NCBI RefSeq assembly: GCF_004785685.1
Contig: NZ_SRPF01000003.1
Span: forward strand, 496,001-560,000
Direction of reading: 5' to 3'
Length of the DNA: 64,000 bases
Source: Marinobacter confluentis
Lineage (GTDB): Bacteria; Pseudomonadota; Gammaproteobacteria; Pseudomonadales; Oleiphilaceae
The stretch's first letter is position 1; the number at the start of each line of letters is the position of its first letter. Shown one piece after another: positions 14,499 to 23,013 of the stretch. The notes below the pieces were generated by a model. It was not told where the DNA came from. It made no database searches and was given only the letters and a program-made list of their open reading frames with translations. Made by a program: the position numbers and the translations under genes.

Positions 14499-15395
14499 AT
14501 GTTAAAAAAATTAAAGCGCCTTTCAGGCTTCATTCTTCTCTCCCTGTCCTTTGCGGTTCCTTCCGTAAATGCCGAAACCGTCCGTCTGGCAGTCACTGAC
14601 CTGGTAGGTCTGGAAGAATTGCAGCGCGAATTCGGCGCTTTCCGTGACAAACTTTCCGAAGTCACTGGCTACGATATTGAATTCACACCGGTAACCAATC
14701 GCACAGCTGCCGTCGAGGCCCTGCGCTTCAAGCAGGTAGATTTCGTGCTTACAGGCCCTGCGGAATACGTGGTGATGCAGAACCGCGCTGATGCAAAAGT
14801 CGTTGTAGGATTTTCCCGCCCTGACTATTTCCCGGTCATCGTCACACTGGCGGATTCCGGAATCACCAATGTTAAAGACCTGGTTGGCAAGCGCGTCGCC
14901 ATGGGTAGCGTTGGCTCTACCTCCCGTCACCTTGGACCTATTCAGGCCCTGGCAGACGGCGGTATCACTCCAATGGAAGATCTGGAACTGGTTCATACCA
15001 AGGTTCCGGTTCTGTGGGAATCTCTCAAGCGTGGTGATGCGGCTGCGGTCGGCATGAACCACACAGAGTTCCGTCGTCTGCGTGCCCAGGAAATGGAAAA
15101 CGGTGGCCTTCAGCCCGGCGCCTTCCGCGTCATTGCCCGCGGGCCGGACCTACCTAATGACCTGCTGATGGCTGGCAGCCATGTTACTGATGAGCAGATC
15201 GAACGCCTGCGCGACGGTTTCGTCAACCACTCTGATGAACTGATCAATGCGATTGTTAACGGCGGCGGTACAGACGTCGACAAATATACAGGCATGCGCT
15301 TTATCAGCAATATCAAGGACAGCGACTACAACTACGTAAGGTCCATGTACGCCACAATTGGCTACCCGGAATACTCTGATTTTGTTGGCGATTGA
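14499..15395 (+). CDS. phnD: Phosphonate ABC transporter, periplasmic binding protein PhnD
   Basis: 298 residues from the ATG at 14499, with GGAGG seven bases upstream; an upstream in-frame ATG at 14484 would itself contain that ribosome-binding site. A Sec signal peptide ends near SVNA|ETVRLAVT. The mature part is a type II periplasmic fold of the PhnD/PtxB family, with the binding segments TGPAEYVVMQNR and MGSVGSTSRHLGP. It delivers phosphonates, possibly phosphate esters, to PhnCE. First gene of the operon, directly behind the Pho boxes, with a hairpin after its stop. Confidence 0.92.
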   Translation: MLKKLKRLSGFILLSLSFAVPSVNAETVRLAVTDLVGLEELQREFGAFRDKLSEVTGYDIEFTPVTNRTAAVEALRFKQVDFVLTGPAEYVVMQNRADAKVVVGFSRPDYFPVIVTLADSGITNVKDLVGKRVAMGSVGSTSRHLGPIQALADGGITPMEDLELVHTKVPVLWESLKRGDAAAVGMNHTEFRRLRAQEMENGGLQPGAFRVIARGPDLPNDLLMAGSHVTDEQIERLRDGFVNHSDELINAIVNGGGTDVDKYTGMRFISNIKDSDYNYVRSMYATIGYPEYSDFVGD

Positions 15396-15411
15396 TCGCC
15401 CAAATCCTTAC

Positions 15412-15441
15412 AGGCGGGGTCGTTAGCTAGCGACCCCGCCT
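15412..15441 (+). other. Stable hairpin between phnD and phnC
   Basis: An 11-bp perfect stem, AGGCGGGGTCG (15412-15422) with CGACCCCGCCT (15431-15441), and an 8-base loop. No T run follows, so it is probably an mRNA 3'-end protector that lets the binding protein be made in excess over the transporter, not a terminator. Confidence 0.7.
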
Positions 15442-15479
15442 GATCTATTTCAGATATTTCGTTTTCCAGGACACTCGCT

Positions 15480-16280
15480 ATGAATCCCATCGCCCAACCT
15501 CTCGTACAACACGGTCCGGTCGCGCCCTCGGTGTTATCAGACTCGCTTCAGGTCGAAGGTCTGTCAAAACACTTCAAAGGTACTGAAAAATCGGTGTTCC
15601 GTGATGTGAGCTTCAGCATCAATGAAGGTCAGTCAGTTGCTTTGATAGGTGCCAACGGAGCGGGCAAAAGTACCCTGCTCAGATGTTGTGTGAGGCTGAT
15701 TGAGCCCGATAGCGGCAAGGTCAGTCTGTCCGGTGAGGACCTGTCCAGCAAATCCGGCAGGGCGCTGAAAAAGGCGCGCAACCGGGTCGGTTTTGTGTTC
15801 CAGAAGCACTGCCTGGTGCCGCGATTGTCGGCGTTGACCAACGTGCTTCATGGCAATCTCGCCCATTGTTCCGGGCCGCGAAACTGGGCTCAAAGCTTCG
15901 CGCGGCAGGAAGATCGCCAGCGCGCATTGGATTGCCTTGAACAGGTGGGACTGGCTGATTTCGCCTACCAGCGCTGTGACCAACTATCTGGAGGCCAATC
16001 CCAACGTGTGGCGATCGCCCGGGCGCTGATGCAGGAACCCCGGATACTGTTCGCCGACGAACCTACGGCCAGTCTTGATCCGCAATCCGGTGAGCTGGTG
16101 ATGGACCTGTTTGGCCGGCTGTCGCGGTCGCGCAATCTGACGGTGTTCTTCGTTTCCCACCATGTCGAGCATGCCCTGCATTACGCGGACCGCATTCTGG
16201 GGTTGCGTTCATCCGAACTCCAGCTGGACAGTGCCAGCCACTCCGAGAGCGCGGCAAGCCTGAGAGAATTCTATGCCTGA
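15480..16280 (+). CDS. phnC: Phosphonate ABC transporter ATP-binding protein PhnC
   Basis: 266 residues. Walker A GANGAGKST lies at residues 57-65, the signature LSGGQSQRVAIARAL near 170, Walker B ILFADEPTASLD near 190, and the switch histidine in FFVSHH. The N-terminus has about 20 extra polar residues before the ABC fold. It powers import with PhnE and PhnD. The stop overlaps the phnE start by 8 bases. Confidence 0.93.
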   Translation: MNPIAQPLVQHGPVAPSVLSDSLQVEGLSKHFKGTEKSVFRDVSFSINEGQSVALIGANGAGKSTLLRCCVRLIEPDSGKVSLSGEDLSSKSGRALKKARNRVGFVFQKHCLVPRLSALTNVLHGNLAHCSGPRNWAQSFARQEDRQRALDCLEQVGLADFAYQRCDQLSGGQSQRVAIARALMQEPRILFADEPTASLDPQSGELVMDLFGRLSRSRNLTVFFVSHHVEHALHYADRILGLRSSELQLDSASHSESAASLREFYA

Positions 16281-17097
16281 GCCCAGCCCGATCCACCCGG
16301 CATCATCGGTATTACGTGATCGCTTCCAGCGACCATCCTGGTTAAGCAGCGGTCTTTTTGCGCTGTTCCTGGGATTTTTTCTCTGGTCACTGGCGGGCGC
16401 CGGCATGTCTTTGCAGAGCCTTATTCAGGGGCTGCCCAATATGGGCACCATTGTTGGTGAGATGTTTCCACCGGCAACGGACCGGGCCCAGCCAATTCTT
16501 GAAGCCATACTGGTTACTTTCCAGATGGCACTGGTGGGTACGGTCATTGGCGTGATTCTGAGTATCCCCATGGCGTTGTTGGCGGCGCGGAATACGTCGC
16601 CTCACCCCATCGTGCGCTATGTAACCCGTTCAATTATCAGTTTTGTGCGTACGGTGCCGGATCTCGCGTGGGCCCTGTTTTTCGTGGTTTCCGTTGGCCT
16701 TGGCCCGTTTGCGGGCACCCTGACCATCATCGTCGACACCATCGGCTTCTGCGGCCGTTTTTTTGCAGAGGCGTTTGAGGAAGTGGATCCGGGCCCGTCC
16801 GAAGCGCTGGATTCCATCGGCTCCCGACCCCTGGACCGTATCGCGGTGGTGCAAATACCCGGCGCCCTGCCAAGCATGATCAATACCGGTCTTTTCTCCC
16901 TTGAAAAAGCCGTGCGATCGTCAGTTGTACTTGGACTGGTGGGTGCCGGGGGTATTGGCGCCGAACTGGCGGTTTCCATGGAAATGTTCCGTTATGACCA
17001 GGCCGCGTTCATTATTTTCGCGATCTTTATCCTGGTCTACATCGTCGAGCACTTCTCCTCCCGACTGCGCGAACGTCTCCTGAACCAGATTCGATAG
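16273..17097 (+). CDS. phnE: Phosphonate ABC transporter permease PhnE
   Basis: 274-residue inner-membrane permease with about six helices and the binding-protein-dependent permease EAA-type loop (EALDSIGSRPLDRIAVVQIPG). The segment FVRTVPDLAWALFFV is typical of PhnE. Only one permease gene is present, as in E. coli. It overlaps phnC and is followed after 12 bases by phnM. Confidence 0.92.
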   Translation: MPEPSPIHPASSVLRDRFQRPSWLSSGLFALFLGFFLWSLAGAGMSLQSLIQGLPNMGTIVGEMFPPATDRAQPILEAILVTFQMALVGTVIGVILSIPMALLAARNTSPHPIVRYVTRSIISFVRTVPDLAWALFFVVSVGLGPFAGTLTIIVDTIGFCGRFFAEAFEEVDPGPSEALDSIGSRPLDRIAVVQIPGALPSMINTGLFSLEKAVRSSVVLGLVGAGGIGAELAVSMEMFRYDQAAFIIFAIFILVYIVEHFSSRLRERLLNQIR

Positions 17098-17109
17098 GAA
17101 GTAAATGTT

Positions 17110-18345
17110 ATGAAGAGGTCCACACAGAAAAACCCGGATTCCGGCAACACGCTGGTCATCACCAACGTGCATCTGCTGTTGTCTGATGGCTGGCAGAACG
17201 ACACCTCCCTGCAGGTGACAGACGGCGTGATTACTGCCATTGGCAAAGACGTTGTACAGGGCGATGCCAGGGTAATTGACGCCAATGGCGGATATCTCCT
17301 GCCGGGGATCATTGACCTGCACGGTGACGCGTTTGAACGCCATATCACACCCCGTGCGGGGACTTTATTCCCGCTTGAGCTGGCGCTTGCTGCTAACGAT
17401 GCCAGTCTGGTAGCCAACGGGATCACCACTTTCTATTACAGCATTACCGATGGTTTTGAGCCCGGTCCCCGTAGCCGGGATACCGTGCGCAAATTGTTGC
17501 TGGCTCTGGAAGAGCTGATGCCCAGGTTCAGCTGCCAGGCAAAAGTGCATATTCGCCACGAGAAAGTAAATACCGAAGGCCATGATGAGCTGAGCGAGTG
17601 GCTTCGCGATGGCCGCATTCACATGCTGTCACTTAATGACCACCTGCCGGAGCTCGATAATGAGCGTGCGGTGAAACGATATCTTGCCGGGCTCCAGCGC
17701 CGCGTCACTATGGATGACGACACCACTCAGGAATTCCTGCGTAACCTTCAGGGTCGGAGGGAACTGGGCGAAGAACAGACCCGGGCGCTGGCCGAGCTGG
17801 CCCTGGCATCCGGCGTCAGCCTGTCTTCCCACGATGACCATGGCCTGGACGACGTTACCCGCAACGTGGAGCTTGGAACCGCCATTGCAGAGTTCCCCAT
17901 GGATGCTGAGACCGCCCAGGAAAGTCGCGATTCCGGTATTTCGGTACTAATGGGTGCACCCAACCTGGTTCGCGGCGGCTCCCATGTCGGGGCGATCAGT
18001 GTGCGGGATGCCATAAATGCAGGCCTGGTGGACATTCTGTGCAGCGACTACCACTACCCGAGCCTGTATGCAGCAGCGTTTGTAACCGCCCAGCACAATC
18101 TCCTGTCGCTGGCCGACGCCTGGAAAATGGTCAGTGAAAACCCCGCCCGTGCGGCTGGCCTGGGCGACCGGAAAGGGCAGATTGCCCCGGGGTATGACGC
18201 TGACCTGCTGCTGCTCAGCGCACTGGATGGTTCGCCGCTTTCATTGCAGGCAACGTTTATCAACGGCGCTGCGGTGTATCAGCGTGATGGTCAGGGGCGA
18301 AGGCCCGCACAGGCTGCCGAAGCTGCGGGTATGGTGGCGTCATGA
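17110..18345 (+). CDS. phnM: Ribosyl-phosphonate triphosphate diphosphatase PhnM
   Basis: 411 residues of the amidohydrolase superfamily. PhnM removes pyrophosphate from 5-triphosphoribosyl-1-phosphonate to give the PhnJ substrate. Metal ligands are visible in LLPGIIDLHGDAFERHITPRAG near residue 65 (HxD/E type), SSHDDHG in the middle and CSDYHYPS near residue 310. It is about 30 residues longer than the E. coli enzyme, mostly at the N- and C-termini. It lies before phnG here, whereas E. coli has it after phnL. The stop overlaps phnG by four bases. Confidence 0.93.
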   Translation: MKRSTQKNPDSGNTLVITNVHLLLSDGWQNDTSLQVTDGVITAIGKDVVQGDARVIDANGGYLLPGIIDLHGDAFERHITPRAGTLFPLELALAANDASLVANGITTFYYSITDGFEPGPRSRDTVRKLLLALEELMPRFSCQAKVHIRHEKVNTEGHDELSEWLRDGRIHMLSLNDHLPELDNERAVKRYLAGLQRRVTMDDDTTQEFLRNLQGRRELGEEQTRALAELALASGVSLSSHDDHGLDDVTRNVELGTAIAEFPMDAETAQESRDSGISVLMGAPNLVRGGSHVGAISVRDAINAGLVDILCSDYHYPSLYAAAFVTAQHNLLSLADAWKMVSENPARAAGLGDRKGQIAPGYDADLLLLSALDGSPLSLQATFINGAAVYQRDGQGRRPAQAAEAAGMVAS

Positions 18346-18839
18346 CAGTGACCGGGCAGGCGAGTGATCAGCTGGCACCAGTACCCCGCCACCAATGGCC
18401 GCGCTGTCTGCTTGCTCTCGATTCAAGAGAAATCAGAGCGGCCGCAGAACAGTTCGAAGAGACTTTCCGGATTGAGGACGTGCAGTTGCCCCAGTCAGGG
18501 TTGGCCCTGATGAAAATTCGTGACGGAGCGCTGGGCGAACGCTATTTTCCGGGTGAAATACCATTGGCCACAGCCCGGGTCCGAATTATTTTGGAGGACG
18601 GAACACAGGCTGAGGGCGCTGCCCAGGTGATGGACGACCGGGCCAGTCTAGCCCGGGCCATTGCCGTGCTGGATGCGGTGTTGGCAAATCAATTATCGGG
18701 ACACGGGCGCATATTTCCGTTGTTGCAAAAGGGTCGAAAAATCCTTGCGGACCAGGCGACAGAGCGCAAAGCGCTACTGGAAACCACACGGGTCAATTTC
18801 TCGCCACTGGGCGAGTCTGAGGAAGACGACGATGCCTGA
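18342..18839 (+). CDS. phnG: C-P lyase complex subunit PhnG
   Basis: 165 residues, slightly longer than the E. coli subunit (about 150) through a polar C-terminal tail. PhnG is part of the PhnGHIJ core and helps couple phosphonate to the C1 of ribose triphosphate. The conserved core is GLALMKIRDGALGERYFPGE followed by LATARVRI. ATGA overlap with phnM and an 8-base overlap with phnH show translational coupling. Confidence 0.9.
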   Translation: MTVTGQASDQLAPVPRHQWPRCLLALDSREIRAAAEQFEETFRIEDVQLPQSGLALMKIRDGALGERYFPGEIPLATARVRIILEDGTQAEGAAQVMDDRASLARAIAVLDAVLANQLSGHGRIFPLLQKGRKILADQATERKALLETTRVNFSPLGESEEDDDA

Positions 18840-19437
18840 TTCATCAACCCTCGAACGGTCCCGGCCGATGCATAGTGGGTCAGATCTTCTGCGGTTCTGG
18901 CAGCCGGTCATGCAGCAGGCCCTGTTTCGTTCGCTGCTCACGGCTTTCAGTTACCCCGGTCAATCAGTCTGGTTGGCGGATGCCGATAGTGCGGTAGCCA
19001 TCCTGGCCACACTGGTGGACGCAGAAACCACTCTTTCAGACCCGTACCAGCTGTTAAGTGACCTGACGCGAACCCGACTCAATGCACCTCTGACGGATCC
19101 GGAGCGGGCCGGTTATGTAATCGCCCGGGGGGATCTTGACCCCGGCTTTTCGCCCCGGCTGGGCACCCTGGAATCACCTGAGGCCGGAGCCACGGTGGTG
19201 GTGATTGTGGATTCACTTGTTGATGGCGAGGGCGAGGGCCAGTGCTGGCGACTTTCAGGGCCCGGTATCGAGCAATCGCGGAAGATCAGCGTGGGCGGCC
19301 TGGATGCCTCCTGGCTGAGCGCCCGAAATGAATGGTGCAGCGGTTTTCCGTTGGGTGTTGATCTGATACTGACCGATCAACACCGATGCCTGGCGCTGCC
19401 ACGTACCACAGTGATTGATGACACGGGGGCGAACTGA
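18832..19437 (+). CDS. phnH: C-P lyase complex subunit PhnH
   Basis: 201 residues from the ATG at 18832 (MPDSSTLERSRP). Longer readings from 18661 run inside phnG and are not supported. PhnH is a vestigial PLP-enzyme fold in the PhnGHIJ complex, needed for nucleoside phosphonate formation. The segments FRSLLTAFSYPGQ, RLSGPGIE and FPLGVDLILTD are characteristic. TGATG overlap couples it to phnI. Confidence 0.92.
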   Translation: MPDSSTLERSRPMHSGSDLLRFWQPVMQQALFRSLLTAFSYPGQSVWLADADSAVAILATLVDAETTLSDPYQLLSDLTRTRLNAPLTDPERAGYVIARGDLDPGFSPRLGTLESPEAGATVVVIVDSLVDGEGEGQCWRLSGPGIEQSRKISVGGLDASWLSARNEWCSGFPLGVDLILTDQHRCLALPRTTVIDDTGAN

Positions 19438-20558
19438 TGGGTTACGTTGCCATCAAAGGAGGCGGCAAGGCCATTGCCGGTGCACACACGGCCGTAGAGA
19501 GTCTTCGCACTGCCGAGGGCGATGCCGGGGCATCGTTGCCGCTGGCCTCCATTGAACACCAATTGCGCCTGCTGACATCGCGGGTGCTGTCTGAGGGTGG
19601 CCTGTATCATCCGCGGCTTGCCGCCCTGGCGATCAAGCAGATGCAGGGTGACACGCTGGAAGCGTCGTTTGCGCTCAGGGCCTATCGTTCCACCAGGCCC
19701 AGGTTGATGGAAACCCCGGTCCAGTCCACCACGGATATGCGGCTTATCCGGCGCATATCCAGTGCGTTCAAGGATATCCCGGGAGGCCAGATGCTGGGGC
19801 CGACCATGGATTATGCGTTGCGCCTACTCCGGCTGGATCTTGTCGACGAATCACCCGAATCCTTCCGCAAAGTGTCACGCCAGTTCATCAGGGACATCGC
19901 CGACAGCGATCTTCCCGACAGCTTCCCGAAAGTGGTTAATGCCCTGCGTGAAGAAGGCCTGTTGCCACCGCAGCCGGACAGACCGGATATCCCCTTTGAC
20001 ATCACCCGCGAGCCACTGGTCTTTCCGGTTCCCCGATCGGCTGCCCTGGCTACCCTGGCCCGGGCTGAAACCGGCTCGCTACTGGCACTGGCCTATTCCA
20101 ACGTACGCGGCTACGGCAATGTTCACCCCACCATCGCCGAGCTCCGGGTAGGCTACGTGCCAGTGATGCTGCCGCATCCATTGACCGGCGAACCGACCGA
20201 GGCCGGTGAAGTCCTGATGACCGAATGCGAGGTTGTGGCTACCCAGGAATCCGATGAAACCGACGCACCCCCGGTGTTCTCGTTGGGTTACGGCGCCTGT
20301 TTCGGCCACAACGAGGTGAAGGCCATCGCTATGGCCATTCTGGACCGGGCGTTGCAGAAAGGCATGCAGCACGGGCCTGAGAGCCCGTCGGAAGACCCGG
20401 AATTTGTGCTGCTCCATGTGGATGGTGTTGACTCGATGGGCTTTGCCAACCACTACAAAATGCCTCACTACGTCACCTTTCAGTCGGAAGTCGACCGCCT
20501 GCGCACCACCCAGGAAAAGGACGCCGCGCACACACCGGCACAGGGAGTCGAGTCATGA
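19437..20558 (+). CDS. phnI: C-P lyase complex subunit PhnI
   Basis: 373 residues. PhnI is the nucleosidase that, with PhnG, PhnH and PhnL, replaces adenine of ATP by a phosphonate. The N-terminus MGYVAIKGGGKAI and the conserved histidine-containing C-terminal part (LLHVDGVDSMGFANHYKMPHYVTF is the family signature across residues 323-346) support the call. It overlaps phnJ by four bases. Confidence 0.95.
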   Translation: MGYVAIKGGGKAIAGAHTAVESLRTAEGDAGASLPLASIEHQLRLLTSRVLSEGGLYHPRLAALAIKQMQGDTLEASFALRAYRSTRPRLMETPVQSTTDMRLIRRISSAFKDIPGGQMLGPTMDYALRLLRLDLVDESPESFRKVSRQFIRDIADSDLPDSFPKVVNALREEGLLPPQPDRPDIPFDITREPLVFPVPRSAALATLARAETGSLLALAYSNVRGYGNVHPTIAELRVGYVPVMLPHPLTGEPTEAGEVLMTECEVVATQESDETDAPPVFSLGYGACFGHNEVKAIAMAILDRALQKGMQHGPESPSEDPEFVLLHVDGVDSMGFANHYKMPHYVTFQSEVDRLRTTQEKDAAHTPAQGVES

Positions 20559-21463
20559 ACCACAGTTACGAACTGCCTGTTGATGAGGTGAGCTACAACT
20601 TTGCCTTCCTGGATGAATTTGCCAAGCGTGAAATACGGCGCAGCATTCTCAAGGCCATCTCGATTCCCGGGTATCAGACCCCTTATGCCTCCCGTGAGAT
20701 GCCTATGGGGCGAGGGTTTGGCACCGGTGGACTGCAGCTGACGCTGTCTCTGCTTGGGGCTGGTGACACCCTTAAGGTGATTGACCAGGGCGCGGATGAT
20801 TCCGTGAATGCCGTTAACCTGAGACAGTTTGTAGAGCTGACCTGCCCTGGCACCAGCACCACTGAGCGCGCGGCCGAGGCCAATATCATCCAGTCCCGCC
20901 ACCGGATACCGGAAGATCGCCTGACTGCCAACCAGATATTGGTACTTCAGGTACCAACCCCGGACCCGCTGGCGATTGTCGAGCCGTCGGAGGCTCGCCG
21001 GAAAATCATGCACGGCGAGAGCGACTATGCGTCGCTTCTGACCAAGCTTTATGAAGACATTGTCCAGTTTGACGAAATCGCGATATCGAACCGTTATCCG
21101 ACTCGCCTCAACGGACACTATGTGATCGATTCCAGCCCGATCCCCCGGTTTGACGTGCCCAAAATGCACCAGTCCGCCGCATTGATACTTTTGGGTGCCG
21201 GGCGCGAGCGCAAGGTATACGCGGTACCACCGTTTACCGATGCGGTTCCGCTGGCCTTTGAAGACGTTGCCTTCCGCACCGAGGCTTTTCTGGATCATCA
21301 GGGTACCCGGCGCCATTGTGACCGCTGCGACAGCAGCACCTCCTATCTGGATGAGATCATGCACCCCGACGGGTCGCACCACTGGCAGTGCTCTGATACC
21401 GGTTACTGCAATGACCGGTGCGCGCGGCGCGACAGTGCCGGATCCGGGGCGGTCCGGTCATGA
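20555..21463 (+). CDS. phnJ: Carbon-phosphorus lyase PhnJ (radical SAM)
   Basis: 302 residues. PhnJ cleaves the C-P bond of ribosyl-1-phosphonate-5-phosphate by radical chemistry, giving for example methane from methylphosphonate, and 5-phosphoribosyl 1,2-cyclic phosphate. The non-canonical cluster motif is Cys255, Cys258 and Cys279, followed by Cys285, in the order C-x2-C-x20-C-x5-C; the spacing in E. coli is C-x2-C-x21-C-x5-C. The catalytic glycine region MGRGFGTGGLQ lies at residues 51-61. ATGA overlap with phnK. Confidence 0.96.
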   Translation: MNHSYELPVDEVSYNFAFLDEFAKREIRRSILKAISIPGYQTPYASREMPMGRGFGTGGLQLTLSLLGAGDTLKVIDQGADDSVNAVNLRQFVELTCPGTSTTERAAEANIIQSRHRIPEDRLTANQILVLQVPTPDPLAIVEPSEARRKIMHGESDYASLLTKLYEDIVQFDEIAISNRYPTRLNGHYVIDSSPIPRFDVPKMHQSAALILLGAGRERKVYAVPPFTDAVPLAFEDVAFRTEAFLDHQGTRRHCDRCDSSTSYLDEIMHPDGSHHWQCSDTGYCNDRCARRDSAGSGAVRS

Positions 21464-22290
21464 AAAAAATTCTGGAAGTAAGGGGGCTCACCAAGATTCA
21501 TGGCCCGGGCTGCCCGCTGTGTTCCGAAAACACCGGACCAGAGGCGGAAACCAATGTGTGTGTCAGCTGCGGCTCCGTGGTCGCTGCCCAGGATGTCAGT
21601 CTGGACCTTCACCAGGGCGAGATACTCGGCATCGTGGGTGAGTCCGGCAGCGGCAAATCCACTGTGGTGAAAACCCTGTTTTTCGACGCCGAACCCAGCG
21701 CCGGTGAAGCTCGCTTCTTCGATGGCGACCAGCAGCTGGATCTGTTTTCCCTGAATGCCGCCCGCCAGCGCTGGCTGCGTAATCACCGGTTCGGCATGGT
21801 GTACCAGAACCCCAACCTTGGCCTTAATTTCAATGTGTCCGCGGGCGGCAATATCGCCGAGCGCCTGCTGATGAGCGACGTGGCGCATTACGGCAGCATC
21901 CGCCAGCGGGCCCGGGATCTGCTGACTCGTACGGAAGTGCTGGGCGAGCGCATGGATGAATCCCCACGCCGGTTTTCCGGAGGCATGCAACAGCGTGTAC
22001 AGATTGCCAAGGCCCTGGCGACCCGCCCGCCGTTGCTGTTGCTGGATGAAGTGACCACCGGGCTGGATCTCTCGGTACAGGCCCGCATTCTGGACCTGAT
22101 ACTTGAAATCCAGCATGAGCTGAATACCGCGATGATAGTGGTCACCCATGATCTGGGCGTTATACGACTGCTGGCAGGGCGAACGCTGGTGATGAAATAC
22201 GGGCAGGTGATCGAAAGCGGCCTGACCGATCAGGTGCTGGAAGACCCCCAGCACGCCTACACCCAGCGCTTGGTCGCCTCTGCTCTTTAA
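21460..22290 (+). CDS. phnK: C-P lyase ABC-type protein PhnK with a four-cysteine insert
   Basis: 276 residues from the ATG at 21460, which overlaps the phnJ stop. PhnK is an ABC-fold ATPase that docks on the PhnGHIJ core through PhnJ. Walker A GESGSGKST lies at residues 60-68, with signature FSGGMQQRVQIAKAL and Walker B LLLLDEVTTGLD. Ahead of Walker A is an insert with Cys18, Cys21, Cys34 and Cys37 (C-x2-C-x12-C-x2-C), a probable zinc ribbon that E. coli PhnK lacks. Confidence 0.93.
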   Translation: MKKILEVRGLTKIHGPGCPLCSENTGPEAETNVCVSCGSVVAAQDVSLDLHQGEILGIVGESGSGKSTVVKTLFFDAEPSAGEARFFDGDQQLDLFSLNAARQRWLRNHRFGMVYQNPNLGLNFNVSAGGNIAERLLMSDVAHYGSIRQRARDLLTRTEVLGERMDESPRRFSGGMQQRVQIAKALATRPPLLLLDEVTTGLDLSVQARILDLILEIQHELNTAMIVVTHDLGVIRLLAGRTLVMKYGQVIESGLTDQVLEDPQHAYTQRLVASAL

Positions 22291-22302
22291 GGAATCGTCT
22301 CT

Positions 22303-23013
22303 ATGAAGCCTCTTCTTGATATTGATGGCCTCAGCAAACATTTCCAGCTGCATGAACAGCAGAAGCTGATTCCATCCTGCAGTGCCGTCAAGGTAACTGT
22401 TTATCCGGGGCAACTGACCGCACTGACCGGGCCAACAGGTTCCGGCAAGTCGTCCGTGCTCAAGTGTATTTTTCGCACCTATCTGCCAAGCTCCGGCCGC
22501 ATTCTGTATTGCGACCAGGAAGGTAAGGTCACTGACCTGGCCCAGGCGTCGGAATACCGGATCCTGCAGCTGCGTCGTCGGGATATCGGGTTCGTGACGC
22601 AGTTTCTGCACTGTCTTCCCCGCAAGAGCGCGCTGGAGATCACCATCGAGCCTTTGTTAGCCCGGGGTGTCAGCCTCGCTGAGGCGCAGAGACGCGGGCG
22701 GGAACTGCTGGCGCAGCTCAGGGTGCCAGAACGCCTGTGGGCCGTTCCGCCGGCGACGTTTTCCGGTGGCGAGAAGCAGCGCATCAATCTGGCCAGGGGG
22801 CTGATCGCCCGGCCGAGGTTACTGCTGCTGGATGAACCTACGTCCAGTCTCGACCCCGGCACCACCGAGAACGTGGCCGAGCTGATCGATACCATCAAAC
22901 AGGAAGGCGTCGGCATACTGGCCATATTCCATCATCCGGAGCTGGTCCGGCGTCTGGCGGATCAGACCGTCAGGCTACAGGCGTCGTCGCCGGGCATGCC
23001 GGAACCATGCTGA
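22303..23013 (+). CDS. phnL: C-P lyase ABC-type protein PhnL
   Basis: 236 residues. PhnL is the second ABC-fold protein of the complex and is required with PhnGHI for phosphonate attachment to ribose. Walker A GPTGSGKSS lies at residues 43-51, signature FSGGEKQRINLARGL near 153, and Walker B LLLLDEPTSSLD near 172. It overlaps the following MFS gene by seven bases, which ties that gene into the operon. Confidence 0.94.
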   Translation: MKPLLDIDGLSKHFQLHEQQKLIPSCSAVKVTVYPGQLTALTGPTGSGKSSVLKCIFRTYLPSSGRILYCDQEGKVTDLAQASEYRILQLRRRDIGFVTQFLHCLPRKSALEITIEPLLARGVSLAEAQRRGRELLAQLRVPERLWAVPPATFSGGEKQRINLARGLIARPRLLLLDEPTSSLDPGTTENVAELIDTIKQEGVGILAIFHHPELVRRLADQTVRLQASSPGMPEPC

